From assembly GCA_018398805.1 (NCBI GenBank), contig JAGFBZ010000259.1:1-64000 (forward strand): a stretch of 64,000 nt of DNA, written 5' to 3'. Below the pieces are notes generated by a model. It was not told the DNA's origin. It made no database searches and was given only the letters and a program-made list of their open reading frames with translations. This stretch comes from Hirundichthys speculiger (lineage: Eukaryota > Chordata > Actinopteri > Beloniformes > Exocoetidae). Both the position numbers and the translations under genes were made by a program. Shown one piece after another: positions 24,708 to 33,498 of the stretch (its first letter is position 1; each line of letters opens with the position of its first letter).

Positions 24708-24760
24708 GGCCTAAAATAAGGGCTGTCTTGCTTGGTCCACAAAAGCTGAGCGAGCGCCAT
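24708..24760 (-). pseudogene. OB-fold-like gene relic, copy 1, start of the 5' block
   Basis: Minus-strand ATG at 24,760 opens MALAQLLWTKQDSPYF and is cut by the gypsy target site. The ATG follows a splice-acceptor-like stretch TTTAACTTCTCAG, so a noncoding upstream exon is possible. Confidence 0.35.
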
Positions 24761-25064
24761 TCTGAGAAGTTAAATGAAATCAAATTAATGTATCACAAAA
24801 AAAAAGCACATATGCACACATAATATCTTTAAAATTATTAAAATGATCATGTGTTTTTGTCATTATTCATTACAACATTAAAATGTGTGACTTTAAAAAT
24901 CAGTCCAACATTTTATTCTCCATACAACTTTAATTTAATGTCATATAACAGATACTTTTTTTATTTATTAATTGCTGGATAGTAATCGGCGTGTCTCTGC
25001 CCTACAAAGGCCTCGTATGCTTTTGGAAAGCTTGCCGCTCATAACGTTGTCCTCGGTTGCTGGG
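24761..25064. other. AT-rich part of the duplicated unit
   Basis: No coding sequence. It lies between the relic start codon and the CCAAT cluster and, if that gene was real, would hold its first intron. Matched in copies 2 and 3. Confidence 0.4.
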
Positions 25065-25285
25065 GCTCTGTGATTGGCTATTGGCTATCGCCAAGCAAAC
25101 TGCTACTACCGGCGTCTTCGGTTTCTATGGCTTGGTGATTGGTTACTGGCTATAGCATTAGTTTTCTACAGGGGGCTGATCAAAGGAAAAACCACTACTC
25201 AACTACCGGCGTCTTCGGTTGCTATGGCTCGGTGATTGGTTAGTGGCTATCGCATTAGTTTGGTATTGGCTGAAGCATATGCCAC
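25065..25285 (-). promoter_or_regulatory. Cluster of CCAAT boxes upstream of the OB-fold-like relic
   Basis: On the minus strand AGCCAATAGCCAATCAC, AACCAATCACC (twice) and AGCCAATACC occur within about 200 bp, all in the sense orientation of the downstream relic, as for an NF-Y-type promoter. Copy 1 also has an internal tandem duplication of roughly 100 bp (GCCGGTAGT...AACCAATCACC). Equivalent sites lie at 41,305-41,412 and, truncated by the N, at 33,455-33,497. Promoter activity is inferred only. Confidence 0.35.
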
Positions 25286-25377
25286 ACACTTTCAGTGGAC
25301 GTTCGTTGAAAAAATAATAAATGAATGCATTTTAAACCGATTATCTTCAGAAAATAAAGCTAAATAAGTAAATCAGA

Positions 25378-28300
25378 CTCCTCCCTGAGTCACCACCTTA
25401 TTGTGGTGGAGGGGTTTGCGTGTCCCAGTGAACCTAGGAGCTATGTTGTCGGGGGCTTTATGCCCCTGGAAGGGTCACCCATGGCAAACAGGTCTCTAGG
25501 TGAGGGACCAGACAAAGTGTGGCTCACAAAGATCTCTATGACGGAGAAAAACAATGGACCAAGGTTTCCCTTGCCCGGACGCGGGTCACCGGGGCCCCCC
25601 TCTGGAGCCAGGCCTGGAGGTGGGGCTTGGAGACGAGCGCCTGGTGGCCGGGCCTTTGCCCATGGGGCCCGGCCGGGCTCAGCCCGAAAGGGAAACATGG
25701 GCCTCCACTCCCGTGGACTCACCACCTGCAGGAGGGGCCATAGAGGTCGGAGTAGCGAGCTGGGCGGTGGCCGGATGCGGGGACCCTGGCGGTCCGATCC
25801 TCGGCTGCAGAAGCTAGCTCTAGGGACGTGGAATGTCACCTCTCTGGCGGGGAAGGAGCCTGAGCTGGTGTGTGAGGTCGAGCGGTTCCAGCTAGATATA
25901 GTTGGACTCACCTCGACGCACAGCTTGGGCTCTGGAACCAGTATCCTCGAGAGGGGTTGGACTCTCTTCCACTCTGGAGTTGCTCCGGGTGAGAGGTGCC
26001 GAGCTGGTGTGGGCATACTTATTGCCCCCCGACTTGGTGCCTGTACATTGGGGTTTACCCCGGTGGACAAAAGGGTAGCCTCTCTCCGCCTCCGGGTGGG
26101 GGGACGGGTCCTGACTGTTGTTTGTGCTTATGCACCAAATAGCAGTTCAGAGTACCCACCCTTTTTGGAGTCCTTGGATGGAGTATTGGAGAATGTTCCA
26201 TCTGAGGACTCCCTCGTTCTGCTGGGGGACTTCAATGCTCACGTGGGCAACGACAGTGAGACCTGGAGGGCTGTGGTTGGGAGGCAGGGCCCCCCTGATC
26301 TGAACCAGAGTGGTGTTTCGTTGTTGGACTTCTGTGCTCGTCATGGACTGTCCATAACGAACACCATGTTCAGGCATAAGAGTGTCCACATGTGCACTTG
26401 GCACCAGGACACTCTAGGCCGCAGTTCGATGATCGACTTCATAATCGTATCGTCGGATTTGCGGCCGCATGTCTTGGACACTCGGGCGAAGAGAGGGGCG
26501 GAGCTGTCAACTGATCACTACCTGGTGGTGGGTTGGCTCAGATGGTGGGGGAGGATGCCGGTCAGACCTGGCAGGCCCAAACGTGTTGTGAGGGTCTGCT
26601 GGGAACGTCTGGCAGAGTCTCCTGTCAGAAGGAGCTTTAACTCACACCTCCGGCAGAACTTTGACCATGTTCCGAGTGAGGCAGGGGACATTGAGTCCGA
26701 GTGGGCTATGTTCCGGGCCTCTATTGTTGAGGCGGCCGACCGGAGCTGTGGCCGTAAGGTCGTTGGTGCCTGTCGCGGCGGCAATCCCAGAACTCGTTGG
26801 TGGACACCAGCAGTGAGGGATGCCGTCAAGCTGAAGAAGGAGTCCTATCAGGCCTTTTTGGCATGTGGGACTCTGGAGGCAGCTGACAGGTATCGACAGG
26901 CTAAGCGGGACGCGGCTTCGGCAGTTGCTGAGGCAAAAACTCGGACGTGGAAGGAGTTTGGAGAGGTCACGGAGAAAAACTTCCGAACGGCTTTGAAGAA
27001 ATTCTGGTCCACCATCCGGCGTCTCAGGAGGGGGAAGCAGTGCTCCGTCAACACTGTATACAGTGGGGATGGGGAGCTGTTGACCTCGACTCGGGACGTT
27101 GTGGATCGGTGGAGGGAATACTTCAAAGACCTCCTCAATCCCGCCGACACGTCTTCCAATGAGGAAGCAGAGTCTGGGGACTCAGGGGTGGACTGTCCTA
27201 TCTCTGGGGCTGAGGTTGCCGGTGGTCAAAAAGCTCCTCGGTGGCAGGGCCCCGGGTGTGGATGAGATCCGCCCGGAGTTCCTCAAGGCTCTGGATGCTG
27301 AGGGGCTGTCTTTGTTGACACGCCTTTGCGGCATCTCGTGGACGTCGGGGACAGTACCGCTGGATTGGCAGACTGGGGTGGTGGTCCCCCTCTTTAAAAA
27401 GGGGGACCGGAGGGTGTGTTCCAACTACAGGGGGATCACACTCCTCAGCCTCCCTGGGAAGGTCTATTCAGGGGTCCTGGAGAGGAGGGTCTGTCGGATA
27501 GTCGAATCTCGGATTGAGGAGGAGCAGTGTGGTTTTCGTCCCGGCCATGGAACGGTGGACCAGCTCTACACCCTCTTCAGGGTCTTGGAGGGGGCATGGG
27601 AGTTCGCCCAACCAGTCTACATGTGTTTTGTGGACTTGGAGAAGGCGTTCGACCGTGTTCCCCGGGGATTCCTGTGGGGGGTGCTTCGGGAGTATGGGGT
27701 GCCGGACTCCCTTGTACGGGCTGTCCGGTCCCTGTACGACCGGTGCCAGAGTTTGGTCCGCATTGCCAGCAGTAAGTCGGATTCGTTTCCAGTGAGGGTT
27801 GGACTCCGCCAAGGCTGCCCTTTGTCACCGATTCTGTTCATTACTTTTATGGACAGAATTTCTAGGCGCAGTCGAGGTGTTAAGGGGATCCGGTTCGGTG
27901 GCCTCAGGATTGGGTCTCTGCTATTTGCAGATGATGTGGTTCTGTTGGCCTCATCGAGCCGTGATCTACAACTCTCGCTGGAGCGATTTGCAGCCGGTTG
28001 TGAAGCGGCTGGGATGAGAATCAGCACCTCCAAATCCGAGACCATGGTCCTCAGCTGGAAAAGGGTGGAGTGCCCTCTCTGGGTTGGGGATGAGGTCCTT
28101 CCCCAAGTGGAGGAGTTTAAGTATCTCGGGATCTTGTTCACGAGTGAGGGAAGGATGGAGCGGGAGATCGACAGACGGATCGGTGCGGCATCTGCAGTGA
28201 TGCGGGTGCTGCGCCGGTCTGTTGTGGTGAAGAAGGAGCTGAGTCGGAAGGCGAAGCTCTCGATTTACTGGTCGATCTACGTTCCTACCCTCACCTATGG

Positions 28301-28748
28301 TCATGAGCTTTGGGTAGTGACCGAAAGAACAAGATGGCGGATACAAGCGGCTGAAATGAGCTTCCTTCGCAGGGTGGCCGGGCTCTCCCTTAGAGATAGG
28401 GTGAGAAGCTCGGTCATCCGGGAGGGGCTCAGAGTAGAACCGCTGCTCCTCCGCATCGAGAGGAGCCAGATGAGGTGGTTCATCTGGTTAGGATGCCTCC
28501 TGGACGCCTCCCTGGTGAGGTGTTCCGGGCACGTCCCACTGGGAGGAGACCCCGGGGAAGACCCAGGACACGCTGGAGGGACTATGTCTCTCGGCTGGCC
28601 TGGGAACGCCTCGGGATCCCCCCAGAGGAGCTGGAAGAAGTGGCTGGGGAGAGGGGGGTCTGGGCTTCCTTACTCCGGCTGATGCCCCCGCGACCCGACC
28701 TCAGATAAGCGGAAGAAGACGGTACGGTACAGTACGGTACAGTACGGT
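25378..28748 (+). mobile_element. RTE-clade (Rex3-type) LINE, apparently full length
   Basis: A 3,371-bp non-LTR element bounded by a perfect 12-bp target duplication AAGTAAATCAGA (25,366-25,377; 28,749-28,760). The 5' end carries a hairpin, CCACC-TTATT-GTGGTGG. The single long reading frame has an AP-like endonuclease followed by reverse transcriptase. The 3' UTR is very short, CAGATAAGCGGAAGAAGAC, followed by an unusual (GGTACAGTAC)n-type tail rather than the GATG/ATGG tail I associate with this family. The Rex3 assignment comes from architecture and remembered sequence; the RTE clade is the safer statement. Confidence 0.8.
25403..28708 (+). pseudogene. RTE/Rex3 endonuclease-reverse transcriptase, frameshifted
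   Basis: Encodes the target-primed retrotransposition enzyme. Endonuclease motifs from about 25,805: [38 protein letters not shown] and STDHYLVV, the last holding the catalytic His region. RT motifs: PLFKKGDRRVCSNYRGITLL, QCGFRPGHGTVDQL, FVDLEKAFDRVPR, GLRQGCPLSPILF and catalytic LLFADDVVLL, then KYLGILFTSEG. Two breaks: a 2-bp loss near 27,222 (copy 2 retains GCCGAGGTGG where this copy has GCCGGTGG) and a shift near 28,485 that moves the C-terminus (RRPRGRPRTRWRDYVSRLAW) into another frame. The second break is shared with the copy at 33.5-36.6 kb; the first is not. Confidence 0.85.
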
Positions 28749-28760
28749 AAGTAAATCAGA

Positions 28761-29780
28761 TATAACATAAATACTTTAAATGCGACATGCATTTTTATTA
28801 TTAAAAAAACAGCCCTTTTACATACACTGCAATACTTTTTAAATTAATTTGATACAGAAAAAACACTGCTTTGAATACCGATGACTACTAGCCTAATACA
28901 TTAAATAGTCTTATCTAGTCAAGTTTAAAAAATAAATAAGGTAAATTATACTGTGTACACAAATTTCCCTTTGTATAGATCTTTGGTGTTACTCTGTCTT
29001 TTTAAGAGATGTTCATTTGCTTTTACCATATAAATTTATTTTTTTTATCAATAAATTATAACAGTGTGCAATGAACAAATAAAATGTAAACGTACCTATT
29101 TGATTTATCTTGGTTTTCCTTTAACTTGTTCCTTATCTTCTTGTCTTCTGTCTTCTCCCTTGGTCTGTTGCTCTCTCACATCTCTTCCAGATTGATCTGA
29201 GGGACAAACCTTCGTGCCGCAGCAGCAGCTGCTGTGACGTTTGGTGTGCGTCAGTGCGTGTGTGTAGCACTATGTATGTGAAAGCACTTTAATGTAGCAG
29301 ACACTCGTACTTCTTATATACATATGTATGCTGTCATTTTTAATCTATTCATCAATTTTGCTCACCATTGATAGCCATCATGATGGCTGGTCCTCACGAG
29401 CTGCATTGGACAATTGCATGACAGCAAAACTTTACCATTCAAGAAAACCCCTCACCAAGTCACCAAGAAAGATGACCTTATCCAGGAGCTCATGAACAAA
29501 ATGTCTGAAACCACAGAGAAGGCCTTCTTGGCTGCCTTCTCACTTGTAATCAAAACATTCTATCTTCAAGCTTATCATACATTTTTATTTCCTTTTTGAA
29601 AAACATTTTTATAACATGACTTTTTTATAAACATGAACCATCTAACCCATATTTCTGCAATTCATAACATAAAATTCTTAACATAAAAATGGATGCTGAA
29701 ACAATAACTTTTACCTAAATATAACTGCAACATATTTACATCATCATTGAGCACTTAACTATTTTTTTTTTTAAATAATT
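28761..29780. other. Duplicated unit, AT-rich part with no recognised gene
   Basis: Single-copy-looking AT-rich sequence between the LINE and the 3' block of the OB-fold-like relic. A 61-codon plus-strand frame at 29,414-29,599 (DLIQELMNKMSETTEKAFLAA in its middle) is preserved in copy 3 and partly in copy 1, but I cannot assign it. Confidence 0.5.
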
Positions 29781-29999
29781 TACATTTCTCGACCTGCTCT
29801 CCTAATTCTTACAACTGTTCTTCCCGCCACAGTGATGCTCAGTTGATCTTTTTGTTCCAGCTCCTCACTGAAGGGCTCCCACATTGTCTTTTCAATAAGC
29901 AGCGTTTCCCCGTTTGTCCAGTAATAGTTCAAGGATTCTGTTTTCTTCTTCCTCCAGAACACCAACAACGTTCACATTGGTGTACGTCTCCTCTCTTTT
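29780..29999 (-). pseudogene. OB-fold-like gene relic, copy 2, 3' block
   Basis: Same organisation as 16,600-16,816: acceptor-like TCTCCACAG, the TYTNVNVVGVL frame, a one-base shift, then NYYWTNGETLLIEK, MWEPFSEELEQ and TVVRIRRAGREM before the stop. It includes the codon missing from copy 1. Confidence 0.4.
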
Positions 30000-30297
30000 C
30001 TGTGGAGAGAACATATAGATTAGTCAGTTTCCATGATACATTTTAGAATGACTAGCACATATCTTATCACTGTAGTTTAGAGTTTATTATAATCTCTTTG
30101 ACTATTCTTGTTTATTCTAAAAGGTTCACACATTGCAACCTGGTAACAGTGGCTCTGGACAGGTTTTCTTCTTTGAACTGCCAAAGGACTCTAAATAAAT
30201 TAAATTATTTAGTCTTGCAGCAGGAATTAGATTTGTAATGAGCTCATTTAGTGGAGAAAAGTGGAAGTTTAAACATGTTATCAATGTTCTGTTGTGA

Positions 30298-30674
30298 ATA
30301 ATACCGTATTGGCCCATATGACTGTATTAATGCAGTTATTGAACTACATGGTTGTTGTTGCTGATTCACTGAGTCATAGTCTCAGATTAAAGATAACAAA
30401 GTTTATTAAATAATACTACATCTTGATCTTAATTAACATGGAAACCTGACACGTACCTGTACCTTCAGTATGTAACCATACTTCCTAAAAAAGATGAAAT
30501 CATTAAAATGTTTAACAATACAGCAGAATGTTATCAAATAATAATAATAATAAAAGTTGTTTTATGAATAATCACATTGTCCTTATATTTTTATTTTCCA
30601 AAAATGACATTTAGAAAAAAATACAAGTTGTCTTATAATCAGAGTCGCCCTATATCCGGGCCAATATGGTAATA
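30298..30674. mobile_element. MITE-like element with TACCGTATTGGCCC ends (copy 2)
   Basis: Orthologue of 18,282-18,662, with ACCGTATTGGCCCATAT at the left and GGGCCAATATGGTAATATT at the right. Confidence 0.5.
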
Positions 30675-30739
30675 TTGGCTCGTGTAATTTTAAAGTCTTT
30701 TAGCTTTCATTATATCCAAATGTTTTGTTTTGTGTCTTT

Positions 30740-30771
30740 GTGTAATATATATATATATATATATATGCATG

Positions 30772-30804
<33 letters not shown>

Positions 30805-30805
30805 C
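30740..30805. repeat. (AT)n microsatellite
   Basis: AT alternation with a central GCATGT interruption. Confidence 0.9.
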
Positions 30806-31157
30806 ATTATTATTATGTTATTATCGCGTCAACGCATTAATTTATGAACGTCGACATTTATTTTATCGCGTGTTAACGCATGTTGCTTACGCGCTTTGTT
30901 TTGAAAAGTCTGTTACTGGTTGCTGCAGAACCGGAAGATAATTGGCAGGTAAACTTACCAAAAAGTTCAAACAGACATGGAGAACGGTAAAAGTCAGTGA
31001 ACTTTACAGTTCGGGTAGCAACTCAGGTAGCAATATTAACAATTCTGTTTGAAAAAAAACAAAAAACTTTCAAACTCCTTTGTTCAAGACAATCACGTCA
31101 TTCCTCCATGTTCCATCAGATCTGCTCCATGTGTTCACTGTCCTGCTGTTCTTTCAG
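30806..31157. other. DNA-element-like fragment and spacer before an L2-like LINE
   Basis: TTATCGCGTCAACGCATTAA and TTATCGCGTGTTAACGCAT resemble interior parts of fish hAT-like nonautonomous elements. No complete element or gene could be delimited. Identical in arrangement to 38,705-39,056. Confidence 0.35.
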
Positions 31158-32415
31158 GACCCATTCCAGTTTGCATATCGTAATGGGCTTGGGGTTTGAA
31201 GACGCCATCATCTACCTGCTTCACAGAGCCCACTCTCATCTGGACCAATCAGGCAGCACTTTGAGGGTCATGTTCTTTGATTTCTCAAGTGCTTTTAATA
31301 CAATTCAGCCTGCGTTGTTATGTGAGAAGCTCCATAAGTTCCAGGTGGATTCCTCCACAACCTCCTGGATTTATGACTACCTCACAAACAGACCACAGTT
31401 TGTGAGACTGAAAGGTTGTGTGTCTGAGATGGAGGTCAGCAGCATTGGAGCACCACAAGGAACTGTTCTCTCACCATTTCTCTTCACGCTCTACACCTCT
31501 GACTTCCAGTCCAACTCTGAGTCCTGTCATCTGCAGAAATACTCTGATGACTCTGCAGTTGTTGGGTGTATCAGCAACGGACAAGAAGCAGAGTACAAAG
31601 AACTGATCTGTCAGTTTTTTGTGAAATGGTGGTGTAGTAACAATCATCTCGTATTAAATACCAGCAAAACTAAGGAGATGATTGTCGACTTCAGGAGGAG
31701 CAAGAATCAACACAGCAGTGTTTCCATCCTGGGAAAGGAGGTGGAGGTGGAGGGTGGAGGAATACAAGAACCTTGGAGTTCAGCTTGACAACAGACTGGA
31801 GTGGAAATGCAACACAGAATACATCTACAAGAAAGGTCAGAGCAGACTCTACTTTTAAGAAAGTTGAGATCTTTTAATGTCTGCACCAAGATGTTGCACA
31901 TCTTCTATAGGTCTGTTGTTGAAAGTGCAATCAGCTTTGCAGCCATCTGCTGGGGCAGCAGCATCAGAACCAGAGACCTGAAGAGAATCAACAAACTGAT
32001 CAGGAAAGCTGGATCTGTGCTGGGTGTAACTCTGGAGCCGCTGGAAGCTGATTGTACAAAAAATAATGCTGCACAAGCTGATGAAGATGATGATGAGGAC
32101 TCTTCACACCCTCTCCATGAAGATGATGGAAGGACTCTTCACACACCTCTCCATGACACAGTGATCAAACAACAGAGTGTGTTCAGTGAGAGGCTTCTTC
32201 AGGTCCATTGCAAGACGGAAAGATACAGAAGATCATTCCTGCCAGCAGCCATCAGCCTCCACAACAAGACTTAACACCGTTATTATATTATTATTATTAT
32301 TTCTGTCTGTTTTTTATTTAAAAAAAAAAAAAAAAAAAAAAGAGAGAGAGAGAGCCCTTACTTCATTGAATTTCCCTTTATGGGATAAATAAAGTATTTT
32401 TCATTTTTCATTTCA
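31158..32415 (+). mobile_element. CR1/L2/Rex1-group LINE, 5' truncated (copy 2)
   Basis: Coding sequence starts within the RT domain (DPFQFAYRNG), then VMFFDFSSAFNTIQP, GAPQGTVLSPFLFTLYTSDF and the catalytic KYSDDSAVVG; it ends shortly after RYRRSFLPAAISLHNKT at 32,274. The 3' UTR ends GAATTTCCCTTTATGGGATAA then ATAAAGTATTTTTCATT, typical of the group. Extra bases relative to copy 3 (TTTTTTGTGAAATGGTGGTG; GGAGGTGGAGGGTGG) break the frame at several points. Confidence 0.8.
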
Positions 32416-32456
<41 letters not shown>

Positions 32457-32484
32457 CTATATATATATATAATGTGTGTGGTGT

Positions 32485-32570
<86 letters not shown>

Positions 32571-32574
32571 GTGG

Positions 32575-32628
<54 letters not shown>

Positions 32629-32630
32629 GT
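32416..32630. repeat. (AT)n/(GT)n microsatellite block
   Basis: Long AT alternation with GTGTGTGG, CACACACA and GGGTGTGT interruptions. Frames of Y/I residues here are artefacts. Confidence 0.95.
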
Positions 32631-32685
32631 ACGTGTGAGAGATAGAGTTATAAAATGTCACTTCCACCTATAATATAAGTCTGAC

Positions 32686-33147
32686 CTCAATGACTTCCCC
32701 CTGCACACTCATGAGGTCCTTGGTGTTCTCACACTCTTTTAGGGGGGTCAAAGGTGAGGGTGGGTGCAGTAGTCCTTCAGCCTTTGGATCCAGTTCTTCT
32801 GATGTTGTGAGATTTGCAAGCTCTGAAGAACTTTGTATTTTTGTTAATATTAATATTGTAGGGGTGACTGTCCCCTCAAGTCATGCCCCTTAATGATATA
32901 TAACAATCCCTCCTTGAGGTTTTTTGGCATATTCTTCAGAAATAGTAATTTTTGTGATGGACTCGCCATCAGACATCACTCCAATTAGATTTTTTTTAGT
33001 TACTGCTGGGCGAGCCAAATTTTCAGAAAAATTCCAGGCAACAACTTTGGGGCTGAGTTTCAAGTTTAAGAATTTTAATTTAGAGAGGTGCAGGCCTAAA
33101 AAATAAGGGCTGTCTTGCTTGGTCCAGAGAAGCTGAGCGAGCGCCAT
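32686..33147 (-). pseudogene. OB-fold-like gene relic, copy 2, 5' block
   Basis: Uninterrupted by gypsy: MALAQLLWTKQDSPYF starts at 33,147, followed by LSPKVVAWNFSENLARPAV, LIGVMSDGESITKITISEEY, then, after the shared C4 shift, YNININKNTKFF and VQGEVIEV. A donor-like GAG/GTCAGA is at 32,686. Copy-specific extra bases (an A run in GGCCTAAAAAATAAG, GGGGCTGAG, TTTTTTGGCAT, GCAAGCTC) add further frame breaks. Confidence 0.4.
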
Positions 33148-33497
33148 TCTGAGAAGTTTAATGAGATCAAATTAATGTATCAAAAAGAAAAGCACAAATG
33201 CACACATAACATTTTTAAAATTATTAAAATGATCATGTGTTTTTGTCATTATTCATAACAACATTAAAATGTGTGAATTTAAAAATCAGTCCAACATTTT
33301 ATTCTCCATACAACTCTAATATAATCTCATATAATAGATACTTTTTTATTTATTCATTGCTGGATAGTAATCGGCATGTCTCTGCCCTATAAAGGCCTCG
33401 TATGCTTTTGGAAAGCTTGCCGCTCATAACGATGTCCTCGGTTGCTGGGGCTCTGTGATTGGCTATCGGCTATCGCCAAGCAACTGCTACTACCGGC

Positions 33498-33498
33498 N
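33498..33498. other. Single ambiguous base N: assembly join
   Basis: The only N in the window. Sequence passes from the CCAAT region of the duplicated unit (CTACCGGC) directly into the interior of the RTE/Rex3 LINE (GGGCCTTTGCCC), skipping the rest of the unit and about 270 bp of LINE 5' end. Confidence 0.95.

Larger units (their letters stand above)
15705..25377. repeat. Segmental duplication, copy 1 (left part missing, heavily interrupted)
   Basis: Homologous to 28,749-33,497 and 36,631-41,513. Homology begins at about 15,705 (CTATTCATCAATTTTTGCTC). It is interrupted by a 435-bp insertion (15,850-16,284), a solo LTR (16,873-18,032), LINE-derived and (AT)n sequence (about 18,730-19,925) and a complete gypsy element (20,387-24,702). 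It lacks the L2-like LINE found in copies 2 and 3. It ends at the 12-bp target duplication AAGTAAATCAGA (25,366-25,377) of the RTE/Rex3 LINE. Confidence 0.9.
28749..33497. repeat. Segmental duplication, copy 2
   Basis: Begins at the right target duplication of the LINE and ends at the single N at 33,498. Collinear with copy 3 (36,631-41,513), including the L2-like LINE. Compared with copies 1 and 3 it carries many 1-3 bp extra bases, mostly repeats of the neighbouring base or bases. Confidence 0.9.

Noticed and set aside
25441..28346. Long minus-strand frames opposite the RTE/Rex3 LINE
   Set aside because: Shadows of the GC-rich plus-strand coding sequence; no recognisable domain.
30997..31157. 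Polypyrimidine-AG (CTGTTCTTTCAG) just before the L2-like RT, as an intron end in the LINE
   Set aside because: The LINE is 5' truncated there, and sequence before it looks unrelated; a chance acceptor-like string is more likely.
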